NCBI RefSeq assembly: GCF_014529535.1
Contig: NW_023504022.1
Location: forward strand, 8,929,028 to 8,993,027
Direction: 5' to 3'
DNA length: 64,000 nucleotides
Source: Bradysia coprophila
Lineage: Eukaryota; Arthropoda; Insecta; Diptera; Sciaridae
Shown here in pieces: positions 9,829-20,120 of the stretch. The position numbers and the translations under genes were made by a program. Positions within the stretch are counted from its first letter, which is position 1; each line of letters starts with the position of its first letter. The notes beneath the pieces are model-generated. The model made no database searches. It saw nothing but the letters and a program-made list of their open reading frames with translations, and was not told where the DNA came from.

Positions 9829-11083
9829 ATGCGTGTGTGTCGAGCATGTTTGGCCCCATTGCATGAATCAACAGATGCAGTCAACATACTCGACGATCTG
9901 TACAAAAATCAAGATTTGTCCATTTTACTACTTGATCTGTTCACCTTTAAGGTAAATAATCGTGTTCGAATACAAACCAATCTAACAGCCAATTCAGTGA
10001 ACTTACAACAATCCAAACTTCATGTTGCAGATAGAAGCAAACGATGAAATCTCCAAAGAATTGTGTCAAAGATGTGCCGGCAAAATCGTTGACATTCATG
10101 ACTTCTATGTTATGTACGTCGAATCGGACCGAAAACTTAGAGCGCTGAATGAAACGGACTGCAAGCCGAATTTGGAATCGTATGACTTCGATGGAGACAG
10201 CTTCTTACCACATGAGATTGTGGCCGTCGTCAAGAAGGAAGACTGTGCGGAGTCATTGAAATCGGAAACGGATGACGATTTTCAGAAACGTCCAAGCAGT
10301 TCATCAACATCTCCCCCAATCGACGCTAAGCCGAATGCTGAGGATGATAAATTACGGAAAAAGCGAAAGCGATTCGTGTCACAGTGGGAGTGCTTTGCTT
10401 GCCATAAAACTTACAAATCCATCAAAACAATTCGGAAGCATTCGAGGGCATGCTGTCTTCAGATAGAATCTCAGGGATCGCCATTGAAGAAGGAACGGCT
10501 ATACCATAACAACCAAAGTAACGAATTCGTTTGTGATTTATGTGGCAAGTGTTTCCCGAATAGACGGGCAGTGTACTCCCATATACAAAAACACACGGGG
10601 CAGAAAGTGCTGTGCAACATTTGCGGTAAATGTTTCTCGAATCGGAATAATTTAACGAAACATCACAAGACCGTGCATCTCAAGGAAAAGAACTACCAAT
10701 GTCCAACATGTGAAAAACGCTACGACTCCAGCTACCGTCTTCGGATCCATCAAAATGCCCACGCTGGCATACGACTTTTCGGTTGTTCATTGTGCCCTCA
10801 GTCGTTCATTACGTCGTCAGCACTGTCACGACACAAAAAGACGGTTCATAAACAAGGCGAACTGTATGAATGCAATGTCTGTTTCCGGAAATTCAATGTC
10901 GCTTACAACATGAGAGCCCATATGGTGACGCACACTGGCATCAAGCCCCACATCTGCCAATACTGCAAAGCGGATTTTCATCGGAAACACAAATTGGTGT
11001 CTCATATGAAGGAAGTTCATAAACTCGACTGGCCTCAGCCCAATGATCAAACGGTTATGTTCCACTCTCAGGTGAGTGAGTAA
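9829..11083 (+). CDS. ZAD-type C2H2 zinc-finger protein
   Basis: Probable sequence-specific nuclear DNA-binding protein of the arthropod ZAD family. Exons 9829-9951 and 10031-11083, with a 79-bp intron in phase 0; 391 residues. The N-terminal ZAD domain has its zinc pairs at C4/C7 (CRAC) and C53/C56 (CQRC) and should mediate dimerisation. An acidic linker and a basic RKKRKR run (about 150-156) come before the fingers. An atypical first finger starts at C162-C165. Six regular C2H2 fingers start at about residues 209, 236, 265, 293, 322 and 350, several joined by TG(Q/I)K-like linkers. The intron inside ZAD, between the two zinc pairs, is required to unite the halves. Targets cannot be inferred. 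An AATAAA lies about 60 bp past the stop. Confidence 0.93.
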
Positions 11084-11529
11084 TGGGATTTTTAAGTTAG
11101 CAAGAGCATTATGTACGTCCACTATGGGCTGTTTCTGTGACAAAATAATAAAATTTCGTATTTTTTATTGAAGAACGATTTTCTTGTGTAGCTGGATCGT
11201 CGGCATAACCTGCGATTATTTGAAAATCCGAAAATCACAAAATTCTCCCGTGAATTTTAGCATTCTGAACACGTCATTATGCACTATGCTCAACCTATAG
11301 GTCCTATACCGGTTTGAATTGTATTTCCACCGTCCGCACCAATTAACCAATCAAGCAAATTAGCAAATATTTCGTTTCCAATGAATTTTATAAATTTAGT
11401 GAGTTGCATAGCTAAAGTACTACGGCGTACCTCATATTTTCCTTAAGAAATTGAACACTAATCCGATTAGTCTAATGTGAGGAAAATGAAATAAAAATTG
11501 TGAAAAAATCGGTGGGGCTAGCACGAGGG

Positions 11530-11830
11530 CTAGCATTGGCCAAAATGGTGGAAACTCTAATTCCTGTCAATTCCGTTTAATAACCTCAATTACCGGAGAA
11601 ACTCGTCTAATTGCCGGATTATATTGGTACTTCCTGTCAATTTCTTTCGATTACCATTAATTCCTGTCAATTCCATTTAATTACCTCAATTACCGGATCA
11701 ATTCATCTAATTGCCGGATTGCGGATTCGCTCTACTTACTTTAAATTCATTTCATTTCCGTTCAATTCATTTCAAATCTGTTTAATTGCCAGATTTTCCG
11801 GCAATTCTGATCAGCTTGTGTAATCAATTA
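11530..11830. repeat. short-motif element rich in AATTCCTGTCAATT / AATTACCGGA words
   Basis: About 300 bp built from degenerate words such as TTCCTGTCAATTCC, CCTCAATTACCGGA and CTAATTGCCGGATT, repeated in an irregular order. Clear terminal repeats were not found. In architecture it resembles the TCAGGT and CCCGA elements elsewhere in the window, though the sequence differs. Confidence 0.45.
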
Positions 11831-11903
11831 CCCGAGTGATTTCCCCCTCGGGCTAGCAACATTCCTATTTGACTAAGTGACTAATTGACTGACGAAAAGA
11901 GCA

Positions 11904-12116
11904 TTAACCTGTTACAGACGGTTGTCATCTGTTATCGACCACGACAGCAATAGTAAACGACAGGCTCTGACTGATGAGGTCTTATATAGCAAAAAGCATG
12001 TTCAAAACAAATGAAGTAAAAGATTTCTGAAATCAATCTATGAAAATATTCGATCAAATGAAGTAATGGTTTGAACGGTAAAACTGTTAATATGCTTGCC
12101 GTCTGTGACAGGTTAA
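11904..12116 (+). repeat. TIR element, copy 1 (complete)
   Basis: 213-bp element with inverted ends TTAACCTGTTACAGACGG and CCGTCTGTGACAGGTTAA. No coding capacity, so a MITE-like non-autonomous element. It contains the uninterrupted segment GCATGTTCAAAACAAATG, which is the empty-site counterpart of the LINE insertion in copy 2 near 17.8 kb. Other copies lie at about 27.85 kb and 58.25 kb. Confidence 0.75.
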
Positions 12117-13980
12117 CAAATGAGAAGGAATGGTGAATTTATGATAATTTAACAGTAGATACCAGCGTCTTTAAGGTCTTTAAGCAAAAGAATTCCCAAT
12201 TGACTCTTTTTTTCTGAGTAAAATAGAAGATGATTTTAACGAATAAAGGTGCATACACTTCAGTTTTTCCTGAAAATTGTTAGATTAGAAAATTCTAAAG
12301 TTCATTCTCTTTGCTTGGTTCTAAATGGCAGGGCCTATTTTTGAGAAATTAGTTTCTTGAACTTTCTTGATTTCGTCGAAGTTGAGGTGATCAATTTACA
12401 ACACAAATCATAGACGTTAGGTCTGCATTGAAAAAACACTAAAATAAATAGTTATTTGTTTAACGAGGGCAGAAAATAGGAAATTCCAACTCGAGCGATT
12501 CGCGACCCTGGCTCCCGTTCTAACGCAAAACATGTTAGAATGTCAAGTGTGATGTGTGATTAACGGTTTTTCTCCACATCAATTTGTTACACAATTTTTC
12601 AGAACAAAAACAAAAATGTGACATTTAGGGATAGAAAAGGAGTATTTTCTCCCCTGTCAGAACAAACGTCAACAAAACGTCATTTTCTCATGGCCTTTTG
12701 AGTATAGAAAAGAGGAATAATCACATCGCACAAATGATTAGATATAATTAGTGGACATATCCTACTTTCTTACTGATGGTATTCAAACGATTTTACTTTG
12801 TCAAAACATGTTTTCCATTAGAATTCGAATATTTTTTGCTGTTGAAACGACTGGTATATTCAGCTACGTCATAATTTTGTTTCAGATTTCAACCGAATAC
12901 AAAATGTTACTATAGGTTCACTGAATTGTCAGTAATTTCGGAACTGAAGAAAAACGACAATAAATTTTTGCTTCCTGTCAATAGTCTGAGACAATGTGTG
13001 TACTACCTCACACTAATCCAAAGATAACTTTATCTTATCATCCAGTAACAACACTACTTATCATTTGTTATCGATAACAACGACTATAATAGCCCATATT
13101 GCGATGGTATAAGAAAGTAGCGGTAACGCAGATTGTTTCTCGGGTACTTCCAAATTTTTCATTTTATTGTATAAGATACGCTGGAACAGTTTGTTACGCT
13201 TTAAGACTCATAGCTCTCCAGGAGTCTTTACTCTTAAATAAATTGCTGTTGTCGGAATGGTCGGTATAGAAATTTTTGTTACACAGATGGATGCCCCTTT
13301 TGTTTCTATAAAGTAGCTACCAACACCCACCTCTTAATAACAGTAGCAGTATAACCATTGAAGTACAAGATTTGCTAATAGGGTTAACCTGTTTTAGTGA
13401 ATCCATCGAATCCAGTGAATTTCGAAATATTTTCATCTTTCATCTTTCGTTTTCTCTCTCAGACTGTTTATTTAGACTGTATAGACGTCCCCCAATCAAG
13501 GAATAAATTCAATCATGAACGAACATACCATGCAATATCACATCTTCATCTTCGTTGTTTATTTTTTCTTTTCAGAGCAACAACGTTCTTTTATGAAAAT
13601 ATCAAAGTGCTAAATAAGTCTCTGTCATAACTAAAATAAACATTAAAAGATCGTTTGAGAAGATAGTAACCTATTGCAACCACAGTGCTACAACATAGCT
13701 CGATAATGATTTACACCATAAAATACCAGTAACAAAACACAAAGCTATCAAATTTTCGTCTTTTATTTTTTGTGGATATAAAGTAACGTATTCATATCAC
13801 AACCATATGTGTATACCATAACCATACACTCAAGATCGTGTTTCTTAGTAGTTTAAGTAATTTTTCATTATAAAAATAGCGGCCTGACTCATGTACCACT
13901 TATCAGACATTTGTTTCCATATTCAAAACTCTTTTGTAAGAAATTGTTAGTAACAATAAGATGATGTTGGAGTCGGTACG
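12117..13980. other. gene-free stretch
   Basis: No gene seen. AT-rich. A weak scrap resembling the TIR element core (TTATCATTTGTTATCGATAACAACGAC) lies near 13.06 kb. The promoter of the fucosyltransferase should be near its right end, where TTATCA occurs around 13.9 kb. Confidence 0.4.
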
Positions 13981-16437
13981 ATGATTGACCATTTCAAAAA
14001 ATGTTTGTGCGGAATTATTTTGACTGTGCTTTTTATACTTGTTGTGTTACAAACATTTTTGACCAACCACACGGTGGAGGTGAGTTCTCATCGATTAGTT
14101 ATTCCGGTCTATTTGTGAAGCAAACAAAATTTCCAGGAAAATGGGAGAGAAAACATTATCGTTTGGTGGACACCGTTTGTTGGAAATATTGAATATTCAA
14201 GAACATGTGGGACTACGCGATGTTTGTTCACTGAAAATAGACATTTGATAGACCATTCTAAGTTAAAGGTAAAAAAGAAGTATAAGATCAGTGATAAGTA
14301 GAACGTGAGTAGTACTAAGAATGTTAAGAATATTAGACCTGATTTCAACACCCATCACCAACACCATCTTTTATGTTTGGCATGAAGAGCTAAGCCGTAT
14401 AAATTTTCGGAAGAAAAACCCTTCGTCTAGTCCCATTCCAAGTTACTGGCCATTCTCAAACTGCTACTTTATCGACATTCAATTACTATCCGGTACTACA
14501 TTTGCGTAATCTGTTGGTATACTGAGCAATGCTCAGTGAGCATATCAAAGAAAAGAAAATTTGAAAGTTTTGGAGTAATTCACAAATTACGCACGCTCTA
14601 CAGGAGGAGGGGGATTTGACATACATTTTTGATTTTTTCTCCATTCATTCAAAGACAAACTAGATATGTGCGCCAGTCAATTTTTGTTCATCGGCTGGCG
14701 TGAAGACGGATAAACTCAGTCAGTTTTAGTTATTAGCGGTACAAAAGACATATCTAACACGAACACCTCGATTCTTCCACATCTTCACCGACTCTTTATC
14801 ATTCTTCAATTATTTCACTTAACACTTTTAGTGCGGTTCCACGAGAACAGTTTAAATTGTCAGCTCATCGTTTTAAAACTTCAAACTCCATTCACAGGCG
14901 ATTTTATTTTACGGCAGTAATTTCAACCACACTGACTTACCAGTACCTCGATCGGCACATCATTTGTGGGCCTTATTCCATGAAGAATCTCCGAAAAACG
15001 TTCCTTTACTCATGTATGACATAACACTAAGTTTTTTTAACGTAACCGCTACATTTAGTCAGAACAGCGATTATCCGCTTACCCTACAGTACCTGGAAGA
15101 CTATAAGACATTAATAAGTAGAAAATATGTACACACCGTCGAACAAAAGAATCACTATCAGCAGGACGAGCTCTTAGCTCCGGTTTTGTATATGCAATCG
15201 ATTTGTGATACAATGTCCGGGAGGGATCAATATATAAACGAACTGATGCAGTACATTAACATAGACTCGTATGGAAAGTGTTTGAACAACAAGGAGTTAC
15301 CGGAAAGGTTCCAATTTTTTTTTTTTTGAATGTGCAAGATAACTTAACAATTTGCATCGTTCTGTAGTTTATCCGGACGTGATTACCTGAGCACAATTGA
15401 TACAGACGAGCTATACAAGTTCATCTCTAGATACAAATTTATAATTTCTTATGAAAATAGCGTATGCAACGATTACATGACGGAGAAGTTATGGCGAACA
15501 TTGGCTGTGGGGAGTGTTCCCGTTTATTTTGGAGCTCCGAATATTAAGGTTGGTACTTAACATATGGAAAAGGAATAATTCTGGGTTTGTTGTACGAAAA
15601 AAAAAAAAAATTCTTGGATCCATACCTCGTCTATAAAGTTCTTCTGTGTAGAATCGGATGAACTTTCTAAAAGAGAAATCAACTTTAGTCTTAGAGTCTG
15701 GGTTAAAAGATGAGCGAGTCTAGAATTTTCGAAAACCCAACCTGAACCCAGTGTCCGAATTAAATTTTCGAAGCCCGATACCGCAAAGCCCGATGAAATT
15801 GATAAACCTGACCCGATCCCAACCCCATTTCAATTTTTGAAACCCGACAACCCGAATTCTCGGTTGAGTCAGGTTTTTCATCAAGTTCGGGTAACCCGTT
15901 CATCTACAGCCTAGGTTCGCTTAAAGAAACAGTTGAGGCGAAACATTCAATAAGTTGTTATATTTCCAGCACTGGTTACCAAACAACAAGTCAGCAATCC
16001 TTGTTGATGACTTCAAAACACCGAAAGAACTGGCCGAATTTCTATTGAATCTCAACGAAAATGACATCGAGTACAACACATACTTGCAACACAAACGACT
16101 CGATCAACAGCCAGCAATCAAAAATCGCGTATTGTTGGATCACTTGGCTGCGAGGCCATACCAACCGAAAACATTGATTCCCGATTTTGAATGTTTTATT
16201 TGTTCGAATCACATCGAGAAGAGAGTCACTAAGGGATACGAGTGTGGTGAGACATTAATTTATCCGCAAATGGAAGAAAAACGGGTCACGGAGCTGGACT
16301 GGCAGTCATATGTTAAGCAGGGAAAGTGTGAGGCTGAAACACTGGAATATTTTTTAAGTAAAAATTTGCCATACTCGGAAACCGAATTTACACGCGCGAT
16401 GATCCAACGGTATGAACAAGGGCTATGTGAAATGTGA
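13981..16437 (+). CDS. alpha-1,3-fucosyltransferase family protein (FUT10/FUT11-type), five exons
   Basis: Type II membrane glycosyltransferase (family GT10) using GDP-fucose in the secretory pathway. Exons 13981-14079, 14137-14268, 14898-15307, 15368-15548 and 15970-16437 give 429 residues; every junction is GT-AG in frame. A short cytosolic tail (MIDHFKKCLCG) precedes a transmembrane segment (about 12-28). WWTPF and CGTTRCLFTENR follow in exon 2. The GT10 donor-binding motif spans 238-269, with YENSVCNDYMTEKLWR and GSVPVYFGAP. A C-terminal Cys-rich part (FECFICSNH) is typical of FUT10/FUT11 and of Drosophila FucTB rather than of FucTA core transferases. FUT10/11 are reported as protein O-fucosyltransferases for EMI domains; that role here is by homology. 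It converges on selenoprotein H, with AATAAA at 16453. Confidence 0.9.
15690..15912. repeat. CCCGA-rich short-motif element in fucosyltransferase intron 4
   Basis: About 220 bp dominated by AACCCGA/CCCGATA/TCGGGT words. It begins near CTGGGTTAAAAGATGAGC and ends near GGGTAACCCGTTCATCTAC, which are roughly inverted. It fills half of intron 4 (15549-15969). Related in style to the CCCGAA/TTCGGGT element at 38.57-38.93 kb. Confidence 0.5.
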
Positions 16438-16452
16438 ACCATTTCCAGTAGA

Positions 16453-16465
16453 AATAAATTTTATT
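16453..16465. terminator. back-to-back poly(A) signals of fucosyltransferase (+) and selenoprotein H (-)
   Basis: AATAAA on the plus strand at 16453-16458 and AATAAA on the minus strand (TTTATT at 16460-16465) almost touch. The two 3' ends therefore probably meet or overlap by tens of bases. Confidence 0.5.
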
Positions 16466-16578
16466 TTTTCAGAGGAATGAATTTTGAACAGAAAACAAAA
16501 TGTAAATTGATATATAACAAGTAGCCACAGGTACCATGTAACGTTTCGTTCATAAAATGCCAATTTCAATCGAATGTG

Positions 16579-16653
16579 GTGGATAAAATCTTCGAAAATC
16601 GGACCTTGTGATTTGCAAGTTTACTCCGACTTTGTCATGTAGTCCAAATCCAC
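16579..16653 (-). promoter_or_regulatory. SECIS element, type 2, in the selenoprotein H 3' UTR
   Basis: Minus-strand hairpin starting about 35 nt after the stop. The basal helix is GTGGAT (16653-16648) with ATCCAC (16584-16579). The SECIS core is ATGA (16638-16635) opposite GA (16593-16592). Between them helix 2 pairs AAAGTCGGA (16633-16625) with TCCGATTTT (16603-16595). The unpaired AAA (16622-16620) lies 12 nt after ATGA. A small apical stem pairs CTTG with CAAG (16619-16616 and 16608-16605), which makes it type 2. It recruits SBP2/eEFSec for UGA recoding. Confidence 0.88.
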
Positions 16654-16687
16654 AATCGAATTGAAACAGAATTTCACAGAACAAAAA

Positions 16688-17324
16688 CTAATTTAAAGAA
16701 TCCAGCGCGTTGAGGACATCTTGACGAATGTCTGTGGCTTCGGGAAATTTCTCTTTCCGTGGCGGTCCTTTTTTAATTCCCGACCAAACGAGTACCGGTT
16801 CATCAGATTTGGATTTTTTAACAGAAATTTCAAACGATCCTCTACGCGGTGTCTTATCTTCATTAACAACAAGTTCGAATTGGTGGCTTGGAATGAGCGA
16901 ACATAAATCGGCGAAGATTTGTGCTGCTCGACGTTTGAAGACCTGTCAGGATTTGCAGGCCTCAACGGATACGATGTACTTTTGCGATATAGCTGATGTC
17001 GTAGCTGGCGGTCGCTTCGTTATTAATTCCGGAATTTCGTCAGTCAATTCAGCCTGGAAATTGTTTGAACAAATTAGCTGCGTTGTTCTACAATCATTTG
17101 ACCGTAAACTCAGACTTACGTTACGTTTAGTGGCAACGTTTGATTTCCTGGGTTTCCGATTATTTTTGGTTATAACCTTGGTAACTTGCTGCAGGTGAAG
17201 TAAACAAAGAGTTCGATTTAGCGGGAAAGTATCGTTTAATTGCGGTTTTTGTTCCACAAATTTGTTTGAATTGAATGTTTACCTCTTCCTTTTTCGGAAT
17301 TGTTGCCTTACGTTTCGGTGGCAT
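16688..17324 (-). CDS. SELENOH: selenoprotein H (BthD-like), UGA read as selenocysteine
   Basis: Thioredoxin-like nuclear redox selenoprotein of the SelH family. Exons 17324-17283, 17188-17120 and 17053-16688 give 158 residues with Sec at 73. The redox motif is CKSU (70-73), with the TGA codon at 16948-16946. The frame stays open past it and encodes family blocks RRGSFEI, LVWSGIKKGPPRKEKFPEA, ending LDSLN. The start follows the conserved basic MPPKRKA opening, and the basic N-terminus fits nuclear targeting. All junctions are GT-AG in phase 0. The TGA is judged to be Sec rather than a null stop because the conserved C-terminal half continues in frame and a SECIS follows. Ordinary ORF callers will split this gene at the TGA. 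It converges on the fucosyltransferase gene. Confidence 0.93.
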
Positions 17325-17708
17325 TTCGATGAATTTATCAATCTTAAGCCCAATGTGTCTTTGCGAAGGTTTTATTTAATCAGACAAGACAAACCACAAA
17401 AATTACAGTCAACCATCAAGTCAACATTCAACAGATGAGTGCGGTGATGGTAAAATATCGACAATAATACGCACGCACACTCACATAAAATCCGTGATTT
17501 TATCGGTGATTTTCGACATGTTGCCGACACCGAAAAAAGAGGCAGACAAAAATTCAAAGTGACATTTTCAATACCGCGAAAAACGAATGGTTCACTTTGT
17601 TTTATGATGAAATAGGTTCAGATGGTGCTTTGTGCTTAGTCTTTGGATTATTTTTTCAGAGTTCGTTAAGGACTCTCAAATTTCCTTTTCCATTCCATAG
17701 ATCTCCAT

Positions 17709-18474
17709 TCACCTGTTACAGACGGCTGTCATCTGTTATCGACAACGACAGTAATAATAAACGACAAGCTTTGACTAAGGAAAGCATGTTCAAATGGCTT
17801 CCAGAGCCACTTATAGGTATCCCAACCTCTATCATCAAGCACAAAATAAATGAATACAGGCATCATAGATTTTTTGATTACTGGAGAAATCATGAAGGAT
17901 GTAGACAATCAAAGAGTAATATCCCACTACGTAAAAACCACACAAAGTTTTTAGTCAATCTGAGCAGAACTAGACTTAAGGTATATACAGGAGTAATGAC
18001 GGGACATTTTGACTTTAACAAACACCTTACGAACATCGGAAAAAGACATGATGCGGGTTGTGATCTATGTGGGGAACACATTGATTCAGCCGACCACTAC
18101 TTATGCCAATGCCCAGCATTCATTTCTTCAAGATTTAAATACCTGGGCAACTTTACAATAAAAATCGGCACAATCAAAACGTTACACCCCAGGGATATCC
18201 TAAACTACATCTGTAGTACAGGTAGATTCCAACAAAAATACGGAGTGTAGCACACTGGCATAACTTATAACATGGGTAGCACAATGGGCCCACTGGCGGC
18301 CTAAGTGCATGTTTACTTAAGCAATTAAGGAGACGCCCTATTTAATAATAATAATAATAATGTTCAAAACAAATGAAGTAAAAGATTTCTGAAATCAATC
18401 AATGAAAATCTTCGATTAAATGAAGTAATAGATCAGATAGTACTTGACTATGCTTGCCGTCTGTGACAGGTTAA
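17709..18474 (+). repeat. TIR element, copy 2, interrupted by a LINE fragment
   Basis: Left part at about 17709-17794 and right part at 18360-18474 match copy 1 (11904-12116) end to end, including the CCTGTTACAGACGG and CCGTCTGTGACAGGTTAA ends. The gap is filled by the LINE fragment at 17795-18359. A short block of copy 1 (around GAGGTCTTATATAGC) is missing here just left of the insertion. Confidence 0.75.
17795..18359 (+). mobile_element. 5'-truncated non-LTR retrotransposon (I/R1-like LINE) 3' end
   Basis: 565 bp carrying the C-terminal end of ORF2. The frame is open from 17795 to the stop at 18248-18250 and contains the Cys-His cluster CDLCGEHIDSADHYLCQC, typical of the C-terminus after RNase H in I/R1/LOA-group LINEs. 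It ends in a (TAA)n tail, as I elements do. The target duplication ATGTTCAAA is at 17786-17794 and 18360-18368. RT and endonuclease parts are absent, so it is a dead copy. A second, more decayed copy lies at about 42.65-42.93 kb. Confidence 0.8.
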
Positions 18475-18517
18475 CCGATGTCGGTGTCGGTCTCGAGACA
18501 ACTCTGCGCAAATTCGT

Positions 18518-18640
18518 TTTGTTCAGTTGTTAAAGGGCTGAGAATTATTTTTCTAATGAAAACACAGGGAACGTCAGTGAAATTTCGACATGAATTTACT
18601 TCAGCTGGCCCTCTCATATAAATAAAGCTGTTCACCTTCA
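18518..18640. repeat. dispersed repeat with CAGCTG / CTCTCATA blocks
   Basis: Shares GGGAACGTCAGTGAAATT, GACATGAATTTACTTCAGCTG and GGCCCTCTCATA-like blocks with sequences near 38.24-38.42 kb, 58.85-58.93 kb and 59.45-59.52 kb. The copy at 38.2 kb is palindromic; this one appears to be a half. Confidence 0.4.
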
Positions 18641-18765
18641 AAGGTTTCACGGCCAACAAAAAATTTGAGAAAATGTACTTCAACCAATTTTAATAACTCG
18701 ATTAGTTCTAACGAATTTAGCTTAGGTCAAGGCTTAATATCCACTTGTGACTTGCTTTCCCTTCT

Positions 18766-19797
18766 TCAACACAGGACGATTCCAGTCTCATTTGACGAAC
18801 GACATTCTAAAAATTTGTATTTTTAAATACAATTTTAAATTAAAACTGGTCCAAGCAGGACAACCACTTACGAATTATGCTATTGAAAAACGTATCTTGA
18901 GTGGCAGAACTAGTTACACTGCCAACTCTAGCTGGGCTCAGTCTTCGACTCAATACATGAAAACGATTCCCATTAATCTCTGGTCCGTAAACATTGACTT
19001 CGATTACATGAAATGCGGTCAGACTAGCAACACAACAAGTTAATCATTTTGCCATTCCAAACTCAATCAAATTTACCTGGGATCCGACACAAGTCGTCCA
19101 ATTACTTTATCGAATCCTAGACAGTAGCCGGCTACTGCTGCACATGCCATTGTGTTTGTATTGTTCGGTGCTAGTGGACATAGTTCCCGAATGGGTCCTT
19201 CACATAAAGTAACTGCTGTTGCATCAACTTGATTGTTCACTTCGGCCAAGCTGCCGGTGAGTTTTAATGAGTGTGGATGAAATCTCATCTCGATTTCCAG
19301 TGCTTCCAATTTCCCCGCATTAGACATTCGACGAATATCTTGAGTTCCCCATAACGCTCCGTTCGGAACGAATAAACGTTTGTTGGATGCACGAATTGCG
19401 TCGGTGAGATTTGTTTCGAGTTCTCTATCAGCCAATACAGATGGTGAACCGATGAAGTAATCGCAATAGGAAAGAATCTCAGCTCCGAATCGTTTCGTAA
19501 CATCAGGATGAGCTACTTCAATCACTAAATCTGGTCGATGTGTTCGGAAGTTCTCAATTTGGTGTAGTATCAATTCTTGGGGTAATTGTGAAAGCGATGA
19601 TGCTGAACGATTCCATATGAATGCGATTTCGAGGCCCAGTTTATCTCCTTGAACTCGAATTTTATTGTGAATATGTTGCCCTGATAATGGTAAGATTGGT
19701 ATCCTGATGCGAGAGTCCATTACAATGTAAAATGATAGTCACCTAGTCCTCCATATCCGAGAATTCCAACTCGCAATTTTGTGGTACTTGTTGCCAT
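18766..19797 (-). CDS. ASPDH: putative L-aspartate dehydrogenase (ASPDH)
   Basis: NAD(P)-dependent oxidoreductase of the L-aspartate dehydrogenase/NadX family, expected to convert L-aspartate to iminoaspartate or oxaloacetate. Exons 19797-19743, 19680-19077, 19023-18872 and 18806-18766 give 283 residues, about the length of human ASPDH. The Rossmann motif is GILGYGGLG (11-19), split by intron 1 in the last glycine codon. Other family segments are VPNGALWG, FHPHSLKLTGS, LAPNNTNTMACAAVAG and the C-terminal ATQDTFFNSI, ending GIVLC. Introns are 53-65 bp. It is divergent from the ALDH gene across 323 bp, so a shared promoter is likely. The physiological substrate of animal ASPDH is not well settled. 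Its position beside kynurenine-pathway genes suggests a nitrogen or NAD-precursor role (inference). Confidence 0.88.
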
Positions 19798-19967
19798 GGT
19801 ATCATTTGATAATCTGATTGCTTACTAAACGACAACAAACAATTTAAAACTTTTTACTGAACGAAGACCGTCGTCTCCAATGTGGTTGTGATCATATCAA
19901 GCTTGATTAGATTGTGGCAATTTAGAAATTAGGTAAATAAAACACTTATTATGGTTTATAAGGTTTT

Positions 19968-20049
19968 AGATAAGCATTCGTAGACGAAGCAAGATGTGAG
20001 TGTGGTTGCACTGATAAGTATAAATTGGTGGATGTGGGTTAAATCAGAA
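19968..20049. promoter_or_regulatory. bidirectional ASPDH/ALDH promoter region: GATA sites, TATA box, initiator
   Basis: AGATAAG at 19968-19974 and TGATAAG at 20012-20018, then TATAAA at 20019-20024 and an initiator-like TCAG at 20044-20047, spaced right for ALDH transcription about 75 nt before its ATG (20121). The gap between the two start codons is 323 bp. No separate TATA box for ASPDH was found. Confidence 0.5.
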
Positions 20050-20120
20050 AATATTGTCTTTCAATCAAGCTACACTTTTTACCTCACTACACGTTCCACT
20101 ACTGGCTTGTTTAAAAAAAA

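Noticed and set aside
16946-16948. TGA in selenoprotein H as a disabling stop
   Set aside because: Conserved family sequence continues in frame and a SECIS hairpin follows, so it is read as Sec.
17597-18250. 217-residue open frame as a host gene
   Set aside because: From 17795 it is the 3' end of a LINE ORF2; the part before is flank and TIR-element sequence in the same frame.
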